From: Favolaschia claudopus
Lineage: Eukaryota > Basidiomycota > Agaricomycetes > Agaricales > Mycenaceae
Direction of reading: 5' to 3'
DNA: 64,000 bases
Assembly (NCBI GenBank): GCA_037176885.1
Contig: JAWWNJ010000030.1
Location: 1,302,001-1,366,000 of the forward strand
Of the stretch, positions 53,986-64,000 are shown piece by piece. The position numbers and the translations under genes are program-made. The notes beneath the pieces are model-generated. The model was not told the origin of the DNA, made no database searches, and saw only the letters and a program-made list of their open reading frames with translations. How positions within the stretch are numbered: position 1 is the stretch's first letter; every line of letters begins with the position of its first letter.

Positions 53986-56895
53986 TTATCCCTCCATTTC
54001 TGCGTCCTCGTCTGCCGCCCAGTCTTCCGACACTTGCACATCCACCACTGCCGCTACTGAGTTCGAGTCGGCGTCAGGATCATGAGGAAGCGGGAACTTG
54101 GCAACATCAGCGAAATAAACTTGCAAAGCCGCCTTTAGCGCCTCCAACTTCTCAGCCTTGCGAGGATATCGGCTGTTGGGTAAGATATTCGGGACTCCAC
54201 GCAGACGAAGAGCATTGAGTTGTAAATGGATTTCTTGAACGGTAAGGGAGCTGAGGATGGCTGCTCTGCTGACAATGGAGATTTTGCGGAGCTCCCTGCG
54301 CGTATCGAGGGCTTTCTGCGCCGCCGCGATGGCCTTTGCTTTGTTCATTTCCGCGGTTTTGATGCGGAAATCAACAATTTCTTGTCGGCGCAGAGCTTCT
54401 TACCGCTAGCATCAATTCGACGGGCCTCACGCATGATGTAGGCGTGGTCTTCGTCAGTCAGAACTGCGTCCATGAAGTCTTGAGTATTGTTTCGACGGTA
54501 CATCTGCTCTGAGTTGAACTGATGCAGCGTGAGGCAAGGTTTCCCTTGGATTGCGACGCGATACCCGCCGAGGGTTCCCTCGTTCGCGTCGTTCGTTGCT
54601 GGCATCCATGCTAGCTGCTTCTCGGTCGCCGAGCATTCATCGATCAACCCACCAGGCGCGAACTCCGCCGAAAACCGAATCCAGGTTGCGAGAGAGCCGC
54701 GGAAAAATGCCAGGGTGATTGGTTTGAGATGCGGAAGTGTTGGCATGAGCTTGATGACAGCCTCGATGGCCTTGGGATTGTGCCATTGCTTCCCATCCAG
54801 CGTCGCCGTCTCGAACGCCAATTCGTCACCGAAAAGCAGGTCTGCCAGTGGGTTATCGAGAATTTCTTGGATATGATCATGAACGGCATGATGCAGAGGA
54901 CCGAGATCAAGAAGGTTTGTATTTTCCATCCCGGGGCCGCGAACCTGGCGCAAATATGGATGGGAGATGGTTTGTTGGTACAAGACCATCGCACAGAGCT
55001 CCGTGAGGGTCGCGGGATCCTTCAAAGCCTCCGCCAGATTTTTCTCGATGTTGGTGAGCGAAGGATTGTCTTTCGACCACTGAATTACATCCATGATCTC
55101 GATGTATTCAGGGAGGTAGGTGATCAGCTCAGCAGCCGCCTCTCCGTGGCTCCCGAATCTTGTGTTATTTGTACCAGGGAACCGCTGGTGTTGCTCGCCA
55201 AGTTTCCGAGTCATGAAGTCGACATGTTTATCCGCCTGCCCCTTCTTGTCGTCTTTATTACTGAAGATAGCCCCAGCCAGCGCGCAAGTCTTGACCCCTC
55301 CACATGTCGATGCTTCAAAAGCGCGCTGCTCATCTTCACTCATCGCGCGGTTGACGGGAATTGCTGGGTCGAGAATATTCCGAAGAATGGCGGCGTTCTG
55401 TTTGTTTGCGAGCATCTTGGGACCCACAACTCCAAGTTTCTTCCATTCCTCCATCATCTCCGCATTCTCTCCCTTGAAACTATTCTGGTCCTTGTGCATA
55501 CAGCATCCACCCCAAATGAAGAAATCGATTCGGCGCTGTTCCTCGGAGGAGAGGTTCTGGTACGCTTCTCTTCCCAGGGTGGTGATAATCTCGTCCATCA
55601 GCGCCTTGTCCCGTTCAGCCTGCTCGACAGTCGACAGCGCCTCCCACGCCTCAATCCCTCCAACTCCCGCTATCTTCTTCGTGTTCCAAGCACTCAGATA
55701 CAACACCAACTCCAAGAACTGCTTCCCGGCCAGGACCTGCTCTCCTAACTCCCTCACACCCTCCTCGTGCTTCATATTTCCCATCCCCTTGGCTGAGCGC
55801 TTCTCTGTCGACGCGTGGTCTCCGTGCATGGACTTCAAGACCTTCAAGAAGTGGCGGAACGTGTATTTCTTGTCGAGTCGGCGGGCAAGTGGGCTTCCAT
55901 TGAAGAGTTGCATACTTTCTTCAATGCGCCGCTTCCATGATTTCACGGATTCAGCGCTCGAGTGGTCAAGAGTTTTCTCGACCCCGAGGAAGCGAACACG
56001 GGGAGTCGAGCTGGTGTTGACATGGAGGTTCCCAGACTTGTCATCAGGTGCGCGGAGAGAGATATGCGAGCTCTCGATGTTAATTCCACGGTTAGATGTG
56101 CTGTCTGCGCTAATCGAGACTCCTGCGATGTGTAAGTAAGAATCTTAGCTGCAAGGACCGAAACTTACCGTTATTTAGGCCAATCTCATAAGCTATTTGC
56201 ATCTTGGCTGCAATACCACCTTCTGCCACGGCGCGACTGACTGTGCGGCGGCTCATGGCCCGATCAATACGAATTCCGAAAACCTCCCCGACTCGCTCCA
56301 TCAACGACCCAACCTTTCCGCGCGCACATCCCGAGTCCACCATAATCCGTGCAAGTTCCCGCGCTTGAACCGTGTAGATCCCCCTTTGAGTTACCCTGCT
56401 GAATAAAGGCTTTTTCTTCGCTCGCTCGATAGATCGTTCAAGATTCTCGGCTGCTCGCTGGACCTGTTTCTGTAGGGCCTTGTTCTTTTCCCGCAATGCC
56501 CCCACCACTCCCTTCGATTCAGCCGCCTTCCTTTCTTCGGATAACAACACCCTGTCAACGGCTTTCTGTAGGAGCGCTTCTCGACGCTTCGATTCCGCCA
56601 CCTGCCATCTAGCTGCCAATGTGGCCTTCTCGCCATCTTCTGCCTTCGTTTTATACGCGTCAAGAGCTGCCTGAAGCTTCGTTCGGTGAGTTGTTGCATG
56701 TCGAAGCTTTCTCTGAAGATTTTGATAGTCTTTTCTGTAGTCTTTTGGCTTCCGAGCAGCCTTTTTCTGCTGCGTAGATGCTGGTATTGGGGCGATGGAA
56801 TTTTCCTTGTTTGCTTTGTTCAAGGACTTGGATACAGCCTGCTGGGCTGCAGAACGCTTCTTGGATCGACGCTGCGATGCTTTCGGGTTGCCCAT
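53986..56895 (-). CDS. coiled-coil / CCxHKD transposase family, copy E, nearly intact
   Basis: Exons 56895-56169 and 56122-54345 give exactly 835 codons (834 aa). ATG 56895 starts MGNPKASQRRSKKRS. A coiled coil covers about residues 45-180, then YTVQARELARIMVDSGCARG and the HTH-like MSRRTVSRAVAEGGIAAKMQ. Exon 2 has ADSTSNRGINIESSHISL, LDHSSAES, NGSPLARR, HGDHAST, FFIWGGCCMHKDQN (about 449-454), LANKQNAAIL, FSNKDDKKGQADKH, FPGTNNTRFGSHG, NIEKNLAEALKDPATLTEL, LDGKQWH and WMPATNDANEGTLGGY (about 770-785), and stops at 54345. The family's Lys/Ala helix and acidic end (SEDWAADEDAEMEG) continue at 54340-53986 in another frame. Either one base was lost near 54409, or a 65-bp GTAAGA..AAAG intron joins them. 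It is the least damaged copy. Confidence 0.87.
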
Positions 56896-57291
56896 TCCGG
56901 TGTACAGTGAATGTCGCGCCCTTGCTGGTCCGTATGTGCTGAGATAGGATTTGTCTTATTTAAGAGCGAATAAAATTCGTTAATGTGATTCAGGCTGATT
57001 AGCCGGTACTCAACCAACCTACAACCCTTTGGTAAGCTTTCCTGGATGAGAGACACGTCGGGGCGATGTGGAGAGCGTCGTCGACGACTTGTCGCGCGTC
57101 GGGTCACTGTGACGTCACGCGAATGTCACGCTGCCGGTCACTCTGATGGAGGCGCGACGTGCAGCACGTTTTGCGAGATGCTCCGGCATCTCAATGCCGA
57201 ACTTGGACCGCCGAAAATTTTCATTTCTCGATATCTCGGGGATGTAGCAGGGAATTTTGGAGGAAGTGAATATTGCATGTCTTTGAAGATA

Positions 57292-57578
57292 CCGTACAAT
57301 TACGTTCAATTCGACAGGGGGTGTGACGCGTGACCCCCCGAAATCGATTCGACAAGTCGACAAACAGAAAATTTTGCGTGACCAGGCGCAAAATTCGGAA
57401 GAAAAAAATTTCTAAACCGCAAAATCTTCTCTTTTTTGCACGATTTGGGCGCATTTTTGCTCACCGTGACGCTTAAGACGTTCGACAGTGGCCGTCGTGA
57501 CGCGGGACCAAAACGCAAAGTTCGGATCGACACGGGGGTGCGTGACGCGGGACATCCGAATCGAACGTAATTATACGG
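57292..57578. mobile_element. CCGTAC-type MITE (287 bp), related to the CTGTAC family
   Basis: Ends CCGTACAATTACGTTCAATT and (complement) CCGTATAATTACGTTCGATT with TA on both sides (57290-57291, 57579-57580). GTGTGACGCGTGACCCCC lies just inside the left end, and GTGACGCGGGAC twice near the right. Confidence 0.85.
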
Positions 57579-58862
57579 TACGACTGTACAAGAACAACTA
57601 AATCACTGATTTGGCAGGCGGTGCCCACCTCCACTACATGTAACATATCCACCCTCGACGAACATCACATGACGTGACGGTCACATTTTCATTGTCAGCG
57701 TTAAACTTAAAACGTTAAAGTTCGACAAAACTTTGATCATTGAGACAACTACAAACTATATAGCGAATTCCTTCGACTAGATTTTAGATATACAGGTGTA
57801 AAGATTATAGACAAGCTATACGGTCCTTCTACATTTCGGAATTACAAAAGTTAATAAAAAAAACGGACCTTTTCAGTCGTTAGCGGATGCCTGCTCGGTC
57901 GAGCTCCTCCAAAATAGTTGCAGGATATGTTCTGTGACCAGGATATTGCTTGGCAGCCCATGCAGCCTGCGTCCCAGTGAGTTTGTGGTTCAAATATCCG
58001 TCTCCGAAGCGGTGACAGCGATTAACAAAGCTTCACCGATATGTTAGCGCAACTCCAATCAGCCCATGATGGATGCTTACCGTCGCATGCACAGCAAAGG
58101 AGCACCCTCCAGCGACTCCATTGTATTTTTTCCAAGTTGATCCTCCAGTGTCCTTTCGTTTTCAGATCTACTTTCTTTTTCTGCTTCTGTGAACAGATTA
58201 TTTGCCAACATAACCATAGAACCTTAGCTGTCGATAATTTCACCCCTTACAAACAGCGATGAAACTTTCGGTCATCCAAGCACCGGTGGTGAAAGGTTTA
58301 CTTCCTCTTGAGGTTCACCATTGGTTATTTTTTTTTTCAGTTCGGTGATGTCTCCCGAAACGTTCATACTACTTTACATCGTACTAATACTTAACATCAA
58401 ACACTGTCCTGTGCCTCTCATGAACCCTTGAATCTCGAGAGTTAACAATAAGTCTCCACGACATCCATGCCCGCGAGCTCCTCAACCTCCCTTATGGCTG
58501 TAATAGTGTAACATTATTATTTGGTGCACCGCTACAGGGATTTTGACGCGTTGATACACAGCCAATGGAGATTTTTCACCATTTGTGCACAGGTCGGTGA
58601 AAAAAATACACAACCTGTATTTTGGAGGGGAGAATTACACCCCTGCCCATAGTTCGTGAAAAGATACGCAGGTGCTTGGTGTACCATGAATTTGGTAGTT
58701 AAAAAGTCATCAGTTGCAATGCTTATGCCTTTGATCCATTGGAAATCAATTGATCATCAGTTTCGGTCATGGTTGCCGAGGGCTTGGAAAATGGGTACCT
58801 GTGTATTTTTCTCTGAAGACGTGTATAGGTGTGTATATTTTTAAGGGTGTGCATTTTTTGAA
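57579..58862. other. no gene seen
   Basis: AT-rich with short frames only. A T10 run lies near 58329. Confidence 0.4.
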
Positions 58863-60929
58863 TTATCCAAGGTGTGTGTATTTGCTGAATAATGTTACAG
58901 TATTACCCCCATACTCCCTCCACATCTCGGGAAAATCATCCTTCAACCTTCCGACATCTGCATCCTTCCGCAACCTCCCGGCAATTCCTACAAGTCCCTC
59001 CAACACCTCGGCTTTATTACTTCGCAACTGCAGGAGTTTCGGCTTTTGTGGCATGCACTGGCAGTGCATGCCTGGCGCAAGACGCACCATATGTATCTCC
59101 CTCATGCCGACGGCCACCCGTTGACCATTGTCATATTCATGCGAACGGATCGATCGTTCTCGTTCTTCTATCGGCGCGATAGTGGGTGTGCAATATCCCG
59201 CAACATATTCCATAACGACGCAGTAATCCGTGTTTCTGGTCTGGTGGATGTATTCGAGTTTTTGTAGGAAGATGGGGAGTTTGTTGGTTCGGTAGGTGTT
59301 TAGGATTAGCATGAATCGAAAGCGATGTTCTCGGGCGTCGGATACGATATCTACGACGAGCAACGTGTTCAATACAAAGAAAATAATCGGTCGGATGAGG
59401 TGACATGAAGCTTACTTGGATTCTTTTCGAATGTATTCACAAGTGTCACGATGTTTGTATTTGCTCCACGAATGCTTCTGACATTTTGCGCTTTAGGGAC
59501 GTTGAATACACCACACTGAGATGAAAAAAGAGATGTGAATGAGAGTTTCTCGCCTCCGGAAGGAAGGAAGACCTGCCCCACGCACCTCGGAGTTATCGCA
59601 CGATCGGACACCAACCAAAGCGGAATCGAAAATCTTCCGCAACTCGAGTCGTTCTTGAGCCAGTGCCACGATCCCTCGCCAATCCTTTCCAAATCCAGAT
59701 TGCATGAACCCCGTTGAAGGCAGTAACGTCGCAACGCTGGGAAGCACGGACATCAAAGTCGGGAGAAAGAAATAGCTGAACGTCAAGACGGCTAGATCCG
59801 CTAGTATGCGATTGAGTGAGGTGCCAATGTATACGTATGGGTCTGTGCCATACTTCCCCCCGCATAGGAATACAGCATTCAGGAGTCCGGTTTTGAGTGT
59901 CTTACTCCAGGCCACGCAATTCATTGTGCTCAAAGACGCGGAGACGATATCCGCGCATATAGCGATATTGGATTGGAAGGCAGGCGCGATAGGTGCGTTG
60001 GGACGCGCGAGGTACATTATAGCCTGAATTAGCGTCTCGACAATGCCTGCGTGTTCGAGAGCGGAATCGGAGACGAAATGCTTGTAGCTAACGAAGGATA
60101 TCGTGCTGTCGAGGGCGAGCAAGAGCTGAACGTCGTTTTCCTGTCGGTCGATGATTTGCATCATCCGGAGGAAGACATGAATCGTCCGAATCAGGAGCCG
60201 CGCGAAATCGTGTCTCCCGCCCGCACCCTCGACCAGTGCGCTGGAATAATCGGGCGAGTCGTGTGCGGATAGGAAGGATGCGATGGACGCCAGCACTTGG
60301 CGGCAATGATCGCACCTGGTCGTCTTCGCAGACGGTCACCAGACGATTCCACGTTTTTCCGATGAAGTGTCCAACCTCGGGATTAATGTGAGGCCACTGG
60401 CTGCCGTCGTGGTCGTTTAAGAAGGGGAGCAGATTCGTCAGCGGCACACATTCTCAGAAAAATGCGCCGCTGTCCACAGGAACGTATTCGTGGATGTCCA
60501 TGAATTGAATCCACGCCCAAATGCGCGGTGCAAGCTCGTTCAAAGCGGAAGAAGTATAGAGCTGGGTGCAGCAGATGAATAGCGCAAATGCGTGCTCGAC
60601 GCAGCAGACGCGAGCGCGGTAGAGGGGTTCGGGGTTTGTTTCCGTATTGGGGAGGTCTTTTGGGTTGCCGAGGACAGTGTAGACCACGGGGAGGAGAGAG
60701 CGGGCGGTAAATCCTTTGTCGCGGGCGCGAACGCATTCGACGATGAGACGTCTGCGATAGCAGGATACAGATTCCGTCGGGGTTGAAGGGAAGAGTGCGC
60801 TCCTCGCGTGCCTCTGCAAAGAAATTCGTCGTTGAATCTGTATTGCGATTGTAGATTACAAAAATTGATACCCACCCTGATAGCGAGTGGAAGGGAGGAG
60901 AGTGTCGCCTCGGAGAGATCAGGATGCAT
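58863..60929 (-). pseudogene. MYND-associated Agaricomycete protein, decayed
   Basis: ATG 60929 starts MHPDLSEATLSSLPLAIR, the usual opening of a large Agaricomycete family that ends in a MYND zinc finger. After a 60-bp intron the frame continues (ARSALFPSTPTESVSCYRRR, ALNELAPRIWAWIQFMD) to an in-frame TGA near 60453. Family-like sequence resumes at once in the same frame (LLPFLNDHDGSQWPHINPEV). A one-base shift near 60330 leads to VLASIASFLSAHDSPDYSSA and on through LVALAQERLELRKIFDSA. An intron at about 59598-59522 joins CDNSE to CGVF, the first Cys pair expected of the MYND finger. The remaining MYND cysteines are missing, and the C-terminal domain (FRFMLILNTYRTNKL, YCVVMEYVAGYCTPTIAPIE) ends at 58863. 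Confidence 0.6.
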
Positions 60930-61795
60930 GGCGTTCGAGCATACAAGCCTGTTTATCAGCCAAAATTCAGGTGCGAGTCACAGAAAAGTGGAAGGGTGCT
61001 ATGAAACTCACGGTTTACAATGCGAATTTGTACAACAAGGGACCCAAAGAGTGTGGATAATATCATAGCCAAGTGAACCGAGTCGGTAGTGTTCAATTCA
61101 AGGTTGAGGCTTGAAGAACTGCTGGTTACCAAGCAGCACTTGAAGCAATTACTCGTCCAAGCGGTCGAATCACGGCGCAAATAGATTGATAGTTTGTGAG
61201 AGAAAGTTCTAAACCACTCGGAGTCGCACTTAAAGCGGCCAGTCCAGTCGGTTGGGCGGAAGATCGAAGTGATCTTGGGAGTCAAAAGGAAAGGCAAGCT
61301 TGAAGGCAGCTCGGGCCGCGGACGGAATCCAGATATACCCGGGGGTCACACAATCACGCGACTGTGACTTTTTTTTTTTGTATCAGCATTTATATTCCGC
61401 AACAAGCAAAACCCTTAGTACTTAGTGCTAAGACGCGGTGCCCGAAGGCGAATAGGTACTGGATGGTAAGAGTGAAAGTTCGTCCGTGGTATGTAGAGTA
61501 TAGTTGTGGAGAGGGTGGGTGAACGCATCCATCGACTTAGAACGGTAACTGGACATAAGGACATAGAGAAAGAAAAGGAAAAGGGGCATAAAGAGGTCGG
61601 CCTTTGAGCGAGGCAAACAGCTCGCATCGCAAGATCCCATCGACTCGGGTCCATCACACCAGCGAGCCACGGAAACTGTAACTGCTGTAAAACCTTGGTT
61701 TAACCAGTCTTTGCTGGCCAGGAGCTAAATAGTAAATAGTAACTTAAACAAACGGGGGGCCCAAGTTCCCGAGTTTCCCGGCGGCCTTCCGGGCC
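60930..61795. other. no gene seen
   Basis: Upstream flank of the MYND-associated pseudogene. Contains a T10 run (61370) and no recognised frame. Confidence 0.4.
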
Positions 61796-62085
61796 TATCA
61801 ACAACGTCGGTACACTACGTAAGAGATCAAGAGGCACCTAACGTGACTGTGACACTCTTGTGCTTCACGACCACCCCCTCCAACGTGTCGTGTTAAAAGA
61901 ACGGATGAGTCCTCTGGAAATCCAAGAGCTACTGAATACCTATCAACAACGTCGGTACACTACGTAAGAGATCAAGAGGCACCTGACGCGACTGTGACAC
62001 TCTTGTGCTTCACGAGCACCCCCTCCAACGTGTCGTGTTAAAAGAACGGATGAGTCCTCTGGAAATCCAAGAGCTACTGAATATT
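61796..62085. repeat. 145-bp tandem duplication covering an ORF start
   Basis: TATCAACAACGTCGGTACAC begins both units (61796-61940, 61941-62085). They differ at about three to four positions (CTAACGTGAC/CTGACGCGAC, CGACCACC/CGAGCACC) before diverging at the unit end. Each carries ATGAGTCCTCTGGAAATCC, the start of the F-box-like frame; only the second copy leads into it. Confidence 0.9.
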
Positions 62086-63282
62086 TGCATCGGTCTCCTC
62101 AGTGGCGGATGTACTGCCGACCTTCTTGCCTGCGCCTTAGTAGCCCGACCTTGGGTGAATGCAGCGCAAGCCAGACTTTTCAGAATTCCGATTCCACTTC
62201 GCCCGGTTACCGACTTCTCCTACTTTTCAGATTCTCAGGCCTCCAAATTTATCTATAGCTTGCGCTCGAATCCAAGTCTGATTCGGTATGTGCAGGAACT
62301 CGAACTCGATGTCGGTGACTCGGTCAAACACACTGTGCACGTGCAAACGTTCGAGGATCTATGCACTGTGCAATTTACGCACCTGAAGCGCTTTTCGCTC
62401 GAGATCTATGGCTCTTTTGACTGGCATTCAACAGCAGTTAAGGGCATTGTGGCTCTTCCTTCGCTGGAATACCTCAGTATCAGCACACGCGACCAAACTT
62501 TCGGGTCTCTGGCCCACATTTGGGAGTGTTGCTCTCCCACAATACGACATCTACAAATCGACTGCGCTGAGGGCGGGGAGCTGCCCCCTTCCACTATCCC
62601 TTCGCTTAGGAGGACGATTCTGGGGCGATGGCTGTCCCTGCGAACCACGCTCGCGTCTTCTCCATCCTTTCAATCTCTCGAGGCTTAAGGCTATTGGGAT
62701 TCACGAGGGGGTATCCGTCCCTTGGAATTCGATTGACATAGGGAGCATTGAAGTATTGGACGTCGATGGGATAGTGCGTCATATATTCTGAGAACCTCAT
62801 ATACTCCGACTGACTGACGACTCAAGTCGGACCTTGACTTTTCTGATCCCCTGGACATTGTCCCGTTGCCAAATCTCCGGATCCTTCGTATTCATCTAAC
62901 GGACAACACCATTGGTGTGTCGAACCTGGATTGTTTGGGTCCGATCATGGAGTTTTCTCCATATCTGCACACCATCATGATTGTGGTAACGCGCAGGTTC
63001 GAAGAAGACGAAGAGGATGAAAGTGGAATCCCAGCACTTGTCTCGGCGCTTCTATGTCTGGCATCGGGCTTGGTGACCCGGCCCCTCATCGAGTTGGAAT
63101 ATGATTACGAGGAGTATACGGAGGATGAGGCGAGGGCTTTAGTTCCCAATTTGACTGAGAGAGACCTGGTATGCAGCTCCTTCACTGCGTCCCACATTTC
63201 TGAATACCCATGCAGCTGCATTTTGTTGGTTCGTCATTTGAAAGGAATAGGCCTGAGATGGAACAGAGTTGGTGGCGAGTGA
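62050..63282 (+). pseudogene. F-box-like / leucine-rich protein, frameshifted
   Basis: ATG 62050 (MSPLEIQELLN) is followed by LLACALVARPWVNAAQARLF, the second half of an F-box-like motif as found in Agaricomycete F-box proteins. Leucine-rich segments then follow (IRYVQELELDVG, FTHLKRFSLEIYGS, LPSLEYLSISTRD, IRHLQIDC). The frame shifts near 62640 to LSRLKAIGIHEGVSVPWNSI and IEVLDVDGIVRHI. It shifts again near 62810 to PNLRILRIHLTDNTIGVSNL and an acidic stretch to 63282. Two shifts without good splice sites point to decay. F-box proteins recruit substrates to SCF ubiquitin ligases. Confidence 0.6.
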
Positions 63283-64000
63283 GTCTGTGAGCGACAACAT
63301 GCGCGTGAGCTAATTGTCATTGCAGAGCGTTATCAGTCAATTCTAATATCTCTGTTGCTCGCATCGGAAGTCTACAACCACTCAGCGCAGCAGAGCCAAT
63401 AGTGATTCGTCTCGATCTGAATATAGTCTTTTCTGAGACAAAATACGACGGAAAGGATTTGTTGTGCCCGAATAACAAATGACGTGTACTTACATCGGTA
63501 ATCCTTTTCTTTGACACATCCTCGTTCAATTATCCCCACCGCAATTCAACATTGCAGTCCCGAAAGTTGTATCAACATACCCATAATATAGTAGAGTCCA
63601 TCGACCCCATACAACTGAGCCCAGGCTGTGAATGGCTGGTAGCCGTGACATATTTGCAACAAGAGTCTTGGCCAATTGGCGTGTCGAGGTTCGATTCCTC
63701 GCCGGTGGGTGTAGGTCGATTCAGGTTACTTTTTTATCTTCAAGTTATGTTCCCCAATGAGTTCATTAGTTACGAAGCTTTAAGAAGTTTGACCCCGTTC
63801 AATACCTACCATCCACTTCCACCTCACCGCTACCCCCCCCCTCCTCATCTCCGCGCCGCGAACTCTTCGATTTCCACATCGCACAGCAAAATCATTCATT
63901 ATAATCATAATCATCCACCAAAAACGACAGCACATACTCAGTACAATCTAAAACCTAACATCACATATTGAGTACAACAACGGCAGCAGCAAGAAATCAA
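63283..64000 (+). other. no gene; tRNA 3'-half-like sequence at 63685-63709
   Basis: CGAGGTTCGATTCCTCG (63685-63701) is a perfect T-arm followed by CCGGTGG and later TTTTTT, but no matching 5' acceptor strand (CCACCGG) is found upstream. It may be a tRNA remnant or a SINE head. Confidence 0.4.

Noticed and set aside
53767..57637. Possible TIR pair for copy E (TACATGTGGGAGTGGGCA near 53767 against complemented TACATGTAGTGGAGGTGGGCA near 57637)
   Set aside because: Spacing from the gene would suit the family, but identity is imperfect, the match needs gaps, and the flanks show no duplication.
63638..63709. Functional tRNA gene
   Set aside because: The T-arm is perfect, but the 5' acceptor strand needed to pair with CCGGTGG is absent and the D-arm is not recognisable.

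Overview
The window reads as a transposon-rich, low-gene-density stretch of a filamentous basidiomycete, most likely an Agaricomycete. Introns are short (about 40-110 bp, GT..AG) and split most genes. Several decayed genes belong to protein families I know from Agaricomycete genomes: KDZ-associated CxC6 proteins, alpha-kinases, MYND-type proteins that start MHP, and LINE reverse transcriptases with an ADD active site.

The main result is a four-member gene family (copies A, C, D and E at about 1.7-6.4, 13.8-18.9, 20.4-23.0 and 54.0-56.9 kb). Its proteins have a long N-terminal coiled coil, a short conserved HTH-like segment, a DGTS box, a DHAxD box, a CCxHKD box, FPDxSNTRYG, and a late NDxNEG box. 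I cannot match this to a named transposase superfamily. Copy C shows that it is a mobile element. It lies between 33-bp terminal inverted repeats that are perfect to the last base and is flanked by a 7-bp duplication (TTTCTAG). The same target sequence, uninterrupted, is present elsewhere in the window. C, with its later insertion set aside, encodes 1021 aa. D (831 aa, 3 exons) and E (834 aa, 2 exons) have open frames but altered C-termini. A is broken by two insertions and several frameshifts.

Region by region. 0-7 kb: a decayed KDZ-associated gene, then copy A carrying a 1.1-kb element (itself hit by a 384-bp MITE) and a 551-bp element. 7.2-9.9 kb: an intact seven-exon alpha-kinase gene. 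11.2-18.9 kb: a nest several layers deep, in which a GAAACG-ended element received a hAT, a small MITE in the hAT tip, transposon C, and a 1087-bp element inside C. 19-24 kb: a 741-bp MITE, copy D and a TAGTCT element. 25-29 kb: a decayed unknown gene, a Tc1 fragment, a LINE, and a 141-bp tandem duplication. 31-34 kb: TAGTCT and CTGTAC MITEs. 34.8-35.9 kb: an intact four-exon SET-domain gene. 36-44 kb: fragments, MITEs and a solo LTR. 44.1-44.7 kb: a minisatellite with a hairpin in every unit. 44.8-51.9 kb: a young 7.1-kb LTR element with no pol gene. 53-57 kb: a small MITE and copy E. 58.9-63.3 kb: two decayed host-type genes (MYND-associated family, F-box-like).

Host genes that look functional are therefore few: the alpha-kinase and the SET protein, possibly with D and E as open transposase genes. 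Exon structures were worked out by hand from splice signals, frame continuity and similarity between copies. Family names come from motif recognition; no database search was run.
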